Of a DNA stretch of 64,000 nucleotides, positions 1 to 8,900 are shown piece by piece; position 1 is the stretch's first letter, and the number at the start of each line of letters is the position of its first letter. Where the stretch lies: assembly GCA_016790075.1 (NCBI GenBank), contig JAEUPP010000039.1, positions 372,001 through 436,000 of the forward strand. The letters are read 5' to 3'. Made by a program: the position numbers and the translations under genes. The notes under the pieces are model-generated. The model made no database searches, was not told the DNA's origin, and worked only from the letters and a program-made list of their open reading frames with translations. Origin of the DNA: Rhodanobacteraceae bacterium. Its GTDB lineage: Bacteria > Pseudomonadota > Gammaproteobacteria > Xanthomonadales > Rhodanobacteraceae.

Positions 1-711
1 GCGTTCCGCAACTGCATACGTCGCGTTGTAGATGCGGCTGTTGTCACCAAACTTCGTCGCAAACCCGTTCGTGCCGAAGCTCGTGTCCGCGACACCGGTG
101 GCAGTGAGTTTCAACGCCGAGACGTCCTTGGAAATGTAAGAAGGGAAAACGATCCCGTTGACGGTGCAGGACAACAGGAATCCGCCGCTGGCCGACGCCG
201 TCATGTCGCTGATATCCAGGTCCAGCTGCTGCGGCGTCAGCGAGGGCACCGGATTGAGCGGCGGCGTGTAGATGCCTCCGCTGCCATAGCTCGCATCGAG
301 ACTGCCGTTGCTCTCCAGGCGCATTACATATCGACCGCCAGCAACCAGCAGACGGCCGCTGGCATCCAGAACCACGGCCTTGGCTAGCGGCGGTGTCGCC
401 GTCGGCGGAGGCGTTACCCTGCTGACACCGGCGTTGCCGAAGCCTGTATCCAGACTGCCGTCCTGATTGAACCGCGCGATCAGCCAGTCACTACCGCTCA
501 TGCCGATGGCAACGATCTTGCCGTCCGGCTGCACGGCGAGGTCGTTGAAGCCGCCGTTCGTCACGCTGAGCCGGACCACGCCGTCGACACCAAACGCCAG
601 ATCAAGATCGGCGCGGTTGGCCTGACTTGCTCCGCCGAAACCGGCGAGCGCGAATGCAAGAGCACCAGCAGCGACCCGGTGCACGGCTACGGGTTTCACT
701 TCGTTTTTCAT
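1..711 (-). CDS. Delta-60 repeat secreted protein, C-terminus cut by the window edge
   Basis: Reading frame opens at an ATG at 711 and stays open to base 1, so only the first 237 codons are visible. An N-terminal hydrophobic stretch (AAGALAFALAGFGGASQA) looks like a signal peptide. The body carries repeats of the delta-60 type: LAVQPDGKIVAIG, LDTGFGNAGV, LDASYGSGGI and ADTSFGTNGF. These blade-like repeats are usually read as an extracellular beta-propeller of unknown function. No partner gene is evident; the DUF1697 gene upstream has the same orientation but is separated by about 85 bases. The repeat family is clear, the biological role is unknown. Confidence 0.8.
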   Translation of the reverse strand, partial: MKNEVKPVAVHRVAAGALAFALAGFGGASQANRADLDLAFGVDGVVRLSVTNGGFNDLAVQPDGKIVAIGMSGSDWLIARFNQDGSLDTGFGNAGVSRVTPPPTATPPLAKAVVLDASGRLLVAGGRYVMRLESNGSLDASYGSGGIYTPPLNPVPSLTPQQLDLDISDMTASASGGFLLSCTVNGIVFPSYISKDVSALKLTATGVADTSFGTNGFATKFGDNSRIYNATYAVAER

Positions 712-796
712 GCAGGATCTCTTGAGGGTCAATTTCGTAAAGACAGGACGTGAACGTTCGGTTCCCTACCCCGGCACAACCAAAGCAATACGCATC

Positions 797-1321
797 TCAG
801 CCCGACGCCGCCGTCTGCCTAGCCATTTCCACCAGCTTCGCAACGGTATTCATATTGCGCGCAGTGCCGGATGCCGCGGCCGGAATCTTCAGCCTGGACT
901 CGGCCATGCCGGCGCCGTAGTGCACATAGATCTCGCGCTTGCCCAGCGCCATTTCCTCGCCGTTGACATGGGTGGCCGCAGCCAGGCAATCCCGCGGCGG
1001 CGGTGTATCCAGAAATATCGCAACGCTGCGGTTAGGCGCGGCTTGTGGAAACGGATTCGCGGCCAGCACGGCCGCCATTTCTTCCGCCGTACGCACCAGC
1101 ACACCTACCGGCTTGCCGGCATACCCCTGCAGCGCGGCGGCCAGCGCCTTTTGTACGGCAGCCTCGCCTTTGCGCGTCGTGAACACGACATTGCCGCTCG
1201 CGATATAGGTTCTTACGCCGGTGAACCCGCAGGCTTCGCACAGCGACTTGAGTTCACTCATGGCCAGCTTGCCCGTGCCCCCCACATTGACCGCGCGCAG
1301 CAGCGCAACAAAGGCCGTCAT
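797..1321 (-). CDS. DUF1697 family protein
   Basis: A 174-residue protein starting MTAFVALLRAVNVGG, the usual N-terminus of DUF1697 proteins, followed by the family's TYIASGNVVF block near residues 37-46. Longer upstream readings (to 1393) add residues that do not resemble the family, so the ATG at 1321 is preferred. No signal peptide or membrane segment is seen. The family is widespread in bacteria and has no settled biochemical function. It lies alone, with the non-coding repeat region behind it. Family assignment is firm; function is unknown. Confidence 0.85.
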   Translation of the reverse strand: MTAFVALLRAVNVGGTGKLAMSELKSLCEACGFTGVRTYIASGNVVFTTRKGEAAVQKALAAALQGYAGKPVGVLVRTAEEMAAVLAANPFPQAAPNRSVAIFLDTPPPRDCLAAATHVNGEEMALGKREIYVHYGAGMAESRLKIPAAASGTARNMNTVAKLVEMARQTAASG

Positions 1322-1606
1322 GAACACGCTCCCTGATTGAATGGCCGATACTAAGACGGTCTGCCGGGTCCGGTGTACTTCCCACAGGCACAACGCGAAG
1401 TCTGCGGGCCAACTCGATCAACGCGTTTTCCGGAAGGAAACTGTTGGGCTTGCCGCCCGAACAATCCGATTGATTTCGGCCAACGCGGCAATCGTGACAA
1501 CTTTGCCCGCAAACAAACGGACAGACGTAGCCCATGCTGCATCGTTTCCTGACCGAAAAGGCTGTCGTTGCCGCCTACCAGCGGCTGAGCAGCGCCGAAG
1601 GCGGGG
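1322..1606. other. Intergenic stretch before the REPIN pair
   Basis: Nothing convincing is encoded here. A 26-codon frame opens at ATG 1534 and ends at TAA 1612-1614 inside the first repeat unit. It could be the surviving start of a lost gene, but there is too little sequence to classify it. Confidence 0.4.
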
Positions 1607-1769
1607 AGACATAAGGCCTTAACAGTTCATCCGAACAGACGGTAGGGTGGGCCCTGGCCCACCGTCACGCCGATTGTTCGACTGCGCTCGGGAACGTTGC
1701 CTTGTGCGGTGTCTCTCAGCGACTGCCGCGAGGCACGGGTTGAGATGGTGTGCTGAAGCCCACCCTACA
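1607..1769. repeat. REPIN-like element, tandem unit 1
   Basis: First of two near-identical tandem units of about 165 bases with a period of 170 bases. Within it, GTAGGGTGGGC (1642-1652) and its exact inverse GCCCACCCTAC (1758-1768) bound a 127-base core. The left end is itself a palindrome (GGTGGGCC...GGCCCACC). Two inverted REP-like palindromes around a spacer are the layout of a REPIN (REP doublet). No RAYT transposase is visible in the window. Confidence 0.75.
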
Positions 1770-1776
1770 GTTGCGA

Positions 1777-1941
1777 AGACATAAGGCCTTACCAGTTCAT
1801 CCGAACAGACGGTAGGGTGGGCCTTGGCCCACCGTCACGCCGATTATTCTACTGCGCTCGCGAACGTTGCCTTGTGCGGTGTCTCTCTCAGCGACTGCCG
1901 CGAGGCACGGGTTGAGATGGTGGGCTGAAGCCCACCCTACA
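1777..1941. repeat. REPIN-like element, tandem unit 2
   Basis: Second tandem copy, differing from unit 1 by a few substitutions and a 2-base insertion in the CTCT run. The terminal inverted repeats are at 1812-1822 and 1930-1940. Both ends form small hairpins, GGTGGGCC-TT-GGCCCACC on the left and GGTGGGCT-GA-AGCCCACC on the right. It lies about 135 bases upstream of the amidase gene. The high identity suggests recent duplication. Confidence 0.75.
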
Positions 1942-2075
1942 ATTTTCCGATTTTTGCAAAAAACATTTTGCGAAATGCCGTGCCCCGGACAGCCTGGCGC
2001 AAGCGCTGATGATCTCCCAGCCGCCCGCACTGGGTACTATCACCACTCGGCCTTCCCTGCCTTGAGCCCTGCCCC

Positions 2076-2717
2076 ATGCCTACCCACGATACGGCGCCAC
2101 CGACCAATGCCGACTTTCTGCTGGCACACGCCGCCCCGGCGCGTATCGGCCTCGCCGGCGGCAGCCATTTCATCGACCGCAGCATCCGCAAGGCACAGCG
2201 CCTGCTGACCGGCAATGCCACCGGCAGTGCCTGGTCCCACGCCTTTCTGATCGGTGAAAAACGCAGCGACGGCCACTGGTGGGTGCTCGAATCCGATCTG
2301 GATCTGCGGCACAAGCAGATACGGCTGGGCGCGCAGGAAAACCGGCTGTCGAAATTCTTCGATGCGGACGAATGGCCCAATCTGGCCGTACTGGATTTTG
2401 GCCTGGACGAAACCGCCACACGTACCGTACTGACCGCCGCGCTGGATCTGCTCGCCGATGCGACCGGCTATTCCCTGCGCGAGATCGTCGGCACCTTGCT
2501 GGCGCTGGCCCGGCCTACCCTGCGCGAACGCGAGAACCTGCTCGCGCGCGAAAATTCACTGTATTGCTCGGCCTTTGTGCAGCACTGCTACGCGCGCATA
2601 GGCCTCAACTTCGCAGCCGGCCTCAGTATCAAGAACACCACACCCCACGATATCGCGCACACGGCACTGCCACATCGCGCGCACTATCTGCAGCGCCAGG
2701 CCGGAGCTAGCTGCTAG
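2076..2717 (+). CDS. Permuted papain-like amidase (YaeF/YiiX type), intact copy
   Basis: A 213-residue protein. The GSAWSHAFLIG block places a candidate catalytic His at residue 55, with Glu72 in WWVLES nearby. The SLYCSAFVQHCY block places the candidate nucleophile Cys at residue 164. His before Cys is the circularly permuted NlpC/P60 order of YaeF/YiiX-like enzymes, which act on peptides or lipids in other organisms; the substrate here is unknown. There is no signal peptide. A diverged second copy at 15891-16514 has a nonsense codon, and a third C-terminal scrap lies at 20442-20561. REPIN-like elements sit immediately upstream. Fold assignment is good; substrate cannot be inferred. Confidence 0.75.
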   Translation: MPTHDTAPPTNADFLLAHAAPARIGLAGGSHFIDRSIRKAQRLLTGNATGSAWSHAFLIGEKRSDGHWWVLESDLDLRHKQIRLGAQENRLSKFFDADEWPNLAVLDFGLDETATRTVLTAALDLLADATGYSLREIVGTLLALARPTLRERENLLARENSLYCSAFVQHCYARIGLNFAAGLSIKNTTPHDIAHTALPHRAHYLQRQAGASC

Positions 2718-3060
2718 CAAGAGCAGCCGAACTTGGCCAACGGTAGTACCGGCTGAGCAACTGCTCTGGTAGCTGCACGCTGATCAGCCAACAGCTGCCG
2801 CCTCAAGATGGCCTGCCGTTGTTATTGACGACTACGCCGCGCGCTGCCCTAGTCTGGTGAGGGTGTCGCGACGTCGACGCAGGAGCGCGTGGGAGAACCC
2901 CGGAAGAAGCACTATGAACTGCGTTTCCCAACCAGCCTGCCCCTCATCTCGGGCACCTTGTGGCGCCAAAGCCCCCATCAATGGCACGGCCCTGCAACGG
3001 CAAGGCCTGGCTTGTTCAACCCGGGATATATCGCGGTTTCGCGCGATCTATCCCTAGTCG
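2718..3060. other. Intergenic stretch with no recognisable gene
   Basis: Short arginine- or proline-rich frames cross this stretch but look like compositional by-products of GC-rich DNA. No start with a ribosome binding site, no family motif and no clear hairpin were seen. Confidence 0.5.
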
Positions 3061-3306
3061 TCAGGTACCAGAGACGCGAAACCGCTCAGCAAGCTCTGCT
3101 GCGACACGCCGCATGGCAATGGGCGCCTGCAACCACGACCGTGAATCAATGCCGAGGGATGCTTTGACGAGTTGGCTGCGCGCAGACTCGAGCTCAAGAT
3201 CGGCGTAGTGCGCGACAGCGAGGTGCGCCCATTCTTCCGATACGTCGGCTCCTGCGGCGATTCGTTCTAGGAACTCGACAAACTGCTGGCGGGCCTGGGT
3301 ACTCAA
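3061..3306 (-). CDS. Small hypothetical protein (81 aa)
   Basis: A short acidic, helical-looking protein starting at TTG 3306 and ending FRVSGT. The sequence (for example EEWAHLAVAHYADLELES) has the balanced composition of a real protein rather than a shadow frame, and a purine-rich AGAGA lies a few bases upstream on the coding strand. There is no signal peptide, membrane segment or motif I recognise. It follows the propeller gene's 3' end on the same strand but is read independently. Whether it is expressed is uncertain. Confidence 0.4.
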   Translation of the reverse strand: MSTQARQQFVEFLERIAAGADVSEEWAHLAVAHYADLELESARSQLVKASLGIDSRSWLQAPIAMRRVAAELAERFRVSGT

Positions 3307-3372
3307 ATTTTCATCTCTGCATTTGCAGTTTCAAGCCCTGTTTCCGGCCAATGGACCTGATTCGGCTCCTAG

Positions 3373-5706
3373 TCACTCGAATCCATTTGCGAACAGCACA
3401 TCCGAGTTAACGACGAAGTCCCAGACTCCGCGACCATAGGTCGAGAAGCGCGCAGTCTGCAAAGCATCGATGTAGTCGACATGCCAATAGATCTGATCCG
3501 GTGTCTGCGCGGCGGCCAAGGACACCCAGCTCGATACCGTAGTGTCGTAGTAGTAAGGTCCGAGCTCGGTGGCTGCGAACAAGTGCGCGCCATCGGCTGA
3601 CATCGCCAAGTGATAGACGAGCGTGTTCGGCAAACCCGTGTTGAATGGCGTAAAGCTGTCGCCGTCGCTGGTCGAGCGGTATACGCCCGGGCCCGAGTAG
3701 CCAGCGCCGGCAACGTAGATCGTACCCGGCGTGGTCGGATGCACCAGGATGCAGTTGCCGTAGAAGAACTGACCGTCGGGCAAACCGCTCGATCGCAGGC
3801 TGAAACCGGCACCGCTGTCGCGATAGAAACCACCGGCGTCGGCGATGGCATAGCGGGTAAGCCCATTGCGCGAATACTGCACATCAGTGACCTTCGAGCC
3901 AAAGTTAAAGCTGTCCTCGCTGTAGGTGATGCTGCTGCCGTTATAGGTCAGGGTCAGCACCCGATTGCGATTGGCGCCTATGCCGCCACCGGCAAGCAGG
4001 GCCTGATTCGGATTCAACGGATTGGCTTCGATCGGCGCCAGAAACAGCCAGTCCTGAAAATTGGCGGCCGCGTAGTCCCAGGACTTCAACGCCGGCCAGT
4101 CGCCGGCCGCAGGAGCGGTATCGAGCTGCACGAAGCCGGGATAGACCATCCACAAGCTGCCGCCGTTGTTTGACGAACTCAGATGTGCGTAGTCGCCGCT
4201 GATCGTCTGCACAAAACTGGTGATGCCGGCGACCGGAATCTTGGCCTTCTGGTAGCCCTGGTCCTGAGCACCGACCAGAATCGGATAGGGCGTGGTGCGC
4301 GGCGTATAACTGCCGTAGTACTGCGCATTGCGCAGACCGCTCAAGGCCAAGTTCTGCACCGACAGCAGGCCGTCGCTCGATTCGTAGGTGCCGCCATCGG
4401 TGGACACGAACACGCGCTCCACGTTGCTGTTGTCAACGAATACGTCGATGTTCGGAATATCGGCGTGCAGATTGGTCGCCTCGCCGCCGTAGTAAGACTG
4501 CCAGCCGTTGACCAGTTGCCAGCTCGCCGCACCGTCGTGGCTGCGGTAGGCGTTGATACCACCGATATAGAGCCGCAGCGGGTCGCGCGTGGACGACTCG
4601 GCTGAGTTCAACCCAAACAGACTGGTTGGCGCATCAGTGCGGCGCGTCCAGTTGGCTCCGCCGTCCAGACTGCGATAGACCTCGGTGACGCCAGCGCCCG
4701 AGCGGTTGATAAACGCGAACAGGAAGGTGTTGGCACCATCGACGCCGCCGCTGAGCGCAACCCGGTCGCCCGCTGCGAGCGGAGTCGCGCCAGCAATGCT
4801 GGCGACATTGACCAGCGCGTGTGTGCCCGCAGTGATCGTCTTCAGCATCAGCCCATCGAGCAAGTACATCGTGCTGCTGTTGTAACGCGGCGAGAACAGG
4901 GCGACCTGATCGCGGACGCCGAGAAAACCGCGGTCGGAAAAACTAGCACCGCGATTGGCCGAGGCCCAGAGCCGGGGCCGCCAGACGGCAGCGCCGAAGT
5001 CGTATTCGACACGCAGTGCGTACAGCTCGCTGTTGGCCGGATCGCGAATGGCCAGACCCGACGAATACCAAATATTGCTGGTTGTCAAACCGGTGGCGGG
5101 CGCCCACAACACCCCACCGTCGTCGCTGCGATATACGCCAGTCGGGGCATCGGACAGCACCAGCAAGCGCTCGGCTCCGCTGAGCCGGGCCAGATATCCA
5201 AAATTACCGGTCGGCGTGAAACTCGCGCCATCGCCCGGGCTGTTCCAATTGAGCGCGGTTCGGTCCGCGCGCCACAGGTTGCCGCCGTGACTAAGCACGT
5301 TGAGGCGGTTGTTGCTGGCATCAAACTCGGTGCCTAACGTGCGCCCGGCGACATTGCCGGCACCACGCTCGAACCACTGCCCGGAAACCGCAGCCAGTTC
5401 AACCTGCCGGTACTGGTCCGCCGTAGCACGCACCGTCTGTAACTCGGCGATGCGCTGCATGCGTGTCTGCAACGCCGTGGCACGAAACGCCGCATCCATC
5501 GCGCGCCAGTCGGTACCGGGTGCGTGCCGATGCAGGGTCTCGATCCATTCCTCGCGGCGACGCTGATAGTCGACGTCCTCGCCTGGCACTTCCATCGCGG
5601 GTGCCGGCAGGCGCTGCTCCCAACGGCCCCAAGAAGTGACCTGCCCGATCAGCACCGCGCCACAGGCGACAACCAACAACAAACCAAGACTCAGAAGGCG
5701 CTTCAT
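3373..5706 (-). CDS. Secreted BNR/Asp-box beta-propeller protein with FANGFE C-terminus
   Basis: A 777-residue protein. ATG 5706 is chosen because AGCGGAG lies just upstream and MKRLLSLGLLLVVACGAVL forms a signal peptide or anchor. The body carries Asp-box blades: YRSDDGGVLW, YRSLDGGANW, YRSHDGAASW and STSDGDSFTPF. This matches the sortilin/BNR-type propellers of large exoproteins. The last residues are SDVLFANGFE; a related ending (DRIFVDGF) occurs in the beta-helix protein at 29726-31708, so it may be a shared C-terminal tag. Probably exported; ligand or substrate unknown. The nearest neighbours give no functional context. Confidence 0.8.
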   Translation of the reverse strand: MKRLLSLGLLLVVACGAVLIGQVTSWGRWEQRLPAPAMEVPGEDVDYQRRREEWIETLHRHAPGTDWRAMDAAFRATALQTRMQRIAELQTVRATADQYRQVELAAVSGQWFERGAGNVAGRTLGTEFDASNNRLNVLSHGGNLWRADRTALNWNSPGDGASFTPTGNFGYLARLSGAERLLVLSDAPTGVYRSDDGGVLWAPATGLTTSNIWYSSGLAIRDPANSELYALRVEYDFGAAVWRPRLWASANRGASFSDRGFLGVRDQVALFSPRYNSSTMYLLDGLMLKTITAGTHALVNVASIAGATPLAAGDRVALSGGVDGANTFLFAFINRSGAGVTEVYRSLDGGANWTRRTDAPTSLFGLNSAESSTRDPLRLYIGGINAYRSHDGAASWQLVNGWQSYYGGEATNLHADIPNIDVFVDNSNVERVFVSTDGGTYESSDGLLSVQNLALSGLRNAQYYGSYTPRTTPYPILVGAQDQGYQKAKIPVAGITSFVQTISGDYAHLSSSNNGGSLWMVYPGFVQLDTAPAAGDWPALKSWDYAAANFQDWLFLAPIEANPLNPNQALLAGGGIGANRNRVLTLTYNGSSITYSEDSFNFGSKVTDVQYSRNGLTRYAIADAGGFYRDSGAGFSLRSSGLPDGQFFYGNCILVHPTTPGTIYVAGAGYSGPGVYRSTSDGDSFTPFNTGLPNTLVYHLAMSADGAHLFAATELGPYYYDTTVSSWVSLAAAQTPDQIYWHVDYIDALQTARFSTYGRGVWDFVVNSDVLFANGFE

Positions 5707-5945
5707 AGCCGGCTCCGCTCGTCGATGCAACAACAGTCTGCCATCAAATTCACATCATTGCGGCGATACAGGGACAACCACTTCTTCGGGCAAGAGCGCG
5801 TGTCCCCTACCCCCTACTGATCCACGCGGGCGCGATTCGTGCATTTCACTCCCGCCGCAGATACTTGTTGCCGGATCCTTGATATGTGTGACGATGAAGG
5901 ATGGTTGTTTTGCGAGTCCAATTGTCGGACTGACCTGGAGAATCG

Positions 5946-6884
5946 ATGATCAACTCACACGATCAGCTACGCACCTTGTTAGGCGACACCTCGCTGGCCG
6001 GCAACAGGGCAACCAGTGTTCCCGCCGGGAGCGATAAGTCGACTGCTTTCGTCATTGAAGTTACCGGAGATGCAGTAACCGCATGGCGAGAGCTGCGCGA
6101 GCGGATCAGTGAAAGTGGCCGATGGCCTGTACTTACCCTACTCCAGCCGTTCAACCGCCACTCGTGGGATGAGCAAGTTCGCTCGACCGATATCTTCTCG
6201 CGGTTCTACTATCTGGACGAAAGAAAGGAAGGTCGAACCGGCGATACACCAGAGGCGATAGTCGCCGCAGCAACCACAACCGACGCGATCAATGCGGTTT
6301 CCGAAATGCCGGAAGACAACAGCCTGACTCTCGTTGACTGTCTTTCGATCTGCAAAGAAAGCACAAAAGCAAGATTCGGGAAAACGCCAAAGATACTCGA
6401 TTCTGTCGATTTCCTTGCGAAGCATTCGCTCAAGTCACAAAAATCTATTGAGCGTTGGTTCTTCGACTGGGAACTCGCCAATTGCGACGAACCGCTGCGG
6501 TTTGACCAGGAAGAGCTGGGCTATCTCAATTGGTACCAACCAAGCCATGAACCGATAGCATTGGTACTTTTGCCTACGACAGAAAATTGGGAATCCCTGG
6601 CATACATCAACTGGTTTGCGTCTCAGGGTAGCAATAGCCAAACTCTCGTAGCGCTCTTACGGCACTGGCACTCTCGCTACAGGGCTGAACTCGTCGCCCA
6701 CTACGGCACGATGCTTCAGCTCATTGCCTGCGATCGACCGCAATCACCCGAGGATGCATTTGAACTCGCCTGGCAACAGCACACCATTGCCCAATGTACA
6801 ACCATTCTTCCTGGCGTTTCTCCTCGCGATCACGCCAGAGCGCTGCTGCGAACCGAACGATGGTTCCTTCACCAGCGTCCGTAG
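5946..6884 (+). CDS. DUF4253 domain protein
   Basis: A 312-residue cytosolic protein with no signal peptide. The C-terminal part has the DUF4253 pattern: LVALLRHWHSRYRAELVAHY, then an EDAFELAWQQ block, near residues 235-285. Start ATG 5946 has TGGAG seven bases upstream. DUF4253 proteins are often found in variable or defence and toxin-immunity neighbourhoods, but nothing around this copy supports such a role. The GC content looks slightly lower than its neighbours, which may indicate acquisition. Function unknown. Confidence 0.75.
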   Translation: MINSHDQLRTLLGDTSLAGNRATSVPAGSDKSTAFVIEVTGDAVTAWRELRERISESGRWPVLTLLQPFNRHSWDEQVRSTDIFSRFYYLDERKEGRTGDTPEAIVAAATTTDAINAVSEMPEDNSLTLVDCLSICKESTKARFGKTPKILDSVDFLAKHSLKSQKSIERWFFDWELANCDEPLRFDQEELGYLNWYQPSHEPIALVLLPTTENWESLAYINWFASQGSNSQTLVALLRHWHSRYRAELVAHYGTMLQLIACDRPQSPEDAFELAWQQHTIAQCTTILPGVSPRDHARALLRTERWFLHQRP

Positions 6885-7160
6885 CTAGATTGGATCTAAA
6901 GTAGTGCGCCCTGCCCATCGCACTCTGTCGGGCACATGGCAGCAAGCCGTACCGGCTGTTGGCCCATCCGCGGGAGCAGAAACCGCTACGGAACCCGGCA
7001 AGCACCCGACAATTTCGGTGCAGGTCACATCAACCTTCGATAGATCTCCGCAGGTATTTTCATGCCCCACACCCGACATCGTCGCTGGATGCAGTAGAAC
7101 TGGGCCCGCGCCCGATGGCTGCTTGACCTTGCCCCAAGGGCAGACTTGAGACTGACTCTG

Positions 7161-7958
7161 ATGTCGAAACCAAAGTCCCACTATCTGCGTATTGGAGATG
7201 TCGCGCGCCGCAGTGGCCTCAGCGCAAAAGCCCTGCGGCTCTACGAGGCACGCGGGCTATTGCGCCCGGCAACCCACTCGGCTGCCGGCTACCGTCTCTA
7301 TGACGCTGAGGCGCTGATCCGGCTGAATCAGATCGTGCTGCTCAAGCGTGCAGGCTTCGGTCTGGTCGAAATCGGTCGCTTGCTGGCACGGAATCCACAG
7401 GCCTCAGCGCAGCTATTGCGCACGCGCATTGCAACACTTGAGCGGGAGTGTGCCGAACGCGAGCAAGTATTGCGAACGTTGCGCAGACTGGAACAACAGC
7501 AGGTTTCGCCATCGGTTTTCCATCTCGATGAACTTGTGGAGGCTATAGCGATGAGCAACCAATTGGATGTGGACTGGACCGAGCAGGAACGCGAGGACCT
7601 GCGGCAGAGAGCTGCGCAACTGGGTGAGGTCGGCCTGCGTGAAGCACAGGCCATATGGCCGGAGCTGATTGAGCAAATGCGTGCCGCCATGGAGACGGAA
7701 ACGCCGGTTGATGCCCCCGCAGTGGCGGATCTGGCACGACGCTGGTATTCGCTGGTGCAGTGCTTCACCGGAGGGAATGCCCAGACCACGCGCAAGCTGA
7801 GCCAGTCCTGGTTGGCGCAGCCCGCCGCCATGGCTACACAAGGGCTGGACCCCGCCCTGTTTGCTTATGCCGGAAATGCCATGATGGCAGCCGGTCTTGC
7901 GCTACCGCACCAAGGCCGCACCCTCGATAAACGCAATGAAAATCAAATGGAAAAATAA
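7161..7958 (+). CDS. MerR-family transcriptional regulator
   Basis: A 265-residue protein. The N-terminus has the MerR winged helix: LRIGDVARRSGLSAKALRLY, then GLLRP and AGYRLYD, about residues 8-50. A long dimerisation helix (IATLERECAEREQVLRTLRR) follows, and the C-terminal ~120 residues resemble a TipAS-like antibiotic-binding fold (WYSLVQCFTGG). ATG 7161 is preferred to the in-frame TTG 7146. No conserved Cys pair typical of metal sensors is seen, so a drug or metabolite sensor is more likely. An AT-rich inverted repeat overlaps the stop codon. The target genes are not evident. Confidence 0.85.
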   Translation: MSKPKSHYLRIGDVARRSGLSAKALRLYEARGLLRPATHSAAGYRLYDAEALIRLNQIVLLKRAGFGLVEIGRLLARNPQASAQLLRTRIATLERECAEREQVLRTLRRLEQQQVSPSVFHLDELVEAIAMSNQLDVDWTEQEREDLRQRAAQLGEVGLREAQAIWPELIEQMRAAMETETPVDAPAVADLARRWYSLVQCFTGGNAQTTRKLSQSWLAQPAAMATQGLDPALFAYAGNAMMAAGLALPHQGRTLDKRNENQMEK

Positions 7959-8242
7959 GTATTTTTATAATCTCAACCACACGGACCAGCTCTGCTGCAA
8001 TCAGTTCGAGCAAGCAGCAACCGGTGCCGAAAGGGGCAGGTTTCACGCCGCAACGGCCTGGCCAGCCGTTGCGGGAAGTAAGCCCGCCCCCCGGTGCGTT
8101 CTTGCCCTGCTTCTGCTCAATTCGCCGTATGCTCAGCACTACATACTCCGGCGTTCAGGGTTGTTCCCTGCCAGTAGATCGGGTTTACGGCACTGGGCCG
8201 TGGAAATCAGTGCGTGTCCCAGGAAACGTGAAGGCCAGCCTG
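7959..8242. other. Intergenic stretch between the MerR gene and the Lrp remnant
   Basis: No gene is supported. The first bases form an AT-rich arm (TATTTTT) complementary to the end of the MerR coding region. This may act as a weak terminator. Confidence 0.4.
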
Positions 8243-8425
8243 CTACAGCGATTCGACCGGCAGGTGCGCCAGTCGTTTGAGCTCCTTGAGAGAAAAACTT
8301 GTCGGGGCTTCACGCACGCCAGGCAAGGCGCAGATCCAGGTCCGAACGAACTCCGAGAAGTTTTCCAGATCCTTACCGACGACCTCGAGCGGGCAGTCAT
8401 AGTGTCCAGACAGATTGTGGCAGGC
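8243..8425 (-). pseudogene. Remnant of an Lrp/AsnC-family regulator (C-terminal domain only)
   Basis: About 60 codons read ACHNLSGHYD, then LEVVGKDLENFSEFVR, then ALPGVREAPTSFSLKELKR, ending LPVESL. This is the end of the RAM/AsnC effector domain of Lrp-type regulators. The frame stays open upstream to 8806, but I can find no helix-turn-helix in any minus-strand frame there, so the gene appears N-terminally destroyed. It is divergent from the 2-oxoacid dehydrogenase gene. In Pseudomonas putida the Lrp-like MdeR controls mdeAB, where MdeB is an AceE homologue, so this may be the relic of a local regulator. Confidence 0.6.
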
Positions 8426-8900
8426 CAGGGCGTGTGGTTTTGCACCTGCAACTGCACGAAACCCGTTGCGCCGGAGCAGCGGCGCGCACACGGCATCGAA
8501 GAGGGACTGGTACGCCTGCCGATCGGACTCGAGGACCTGTCGGATATCACCGAGGATCTCCTGCTGGCACTCGATCGCTGCACGGACTGCGTCCGCGGCG
8601 CCTCGTCCGCCATCGTGTCCGCGAACAGTCACCGTAGAGCAAGCCCTGTTTGAGGGGCCGACCAGCTTCGCGTAAACACGGCGTTTTCGGTGCAGGGCAA
8701 TGTTGCACCACGCCACCCACCTCGTGTTCTCAAGCGGCATCAAATCGCTTCCGGAATGGGCCGGCGTCACCCTGATTGATGGCTGGGCATGCTCGGCCGA
8801 CCTCACGGCCGAAGCCAGATTTCGCGACGGAAAGCCATTGATACCCCGAAACGTCTACAGTCCGCGCAGGCCAACCTGGGCGAGACAGAAACGGAAAATC

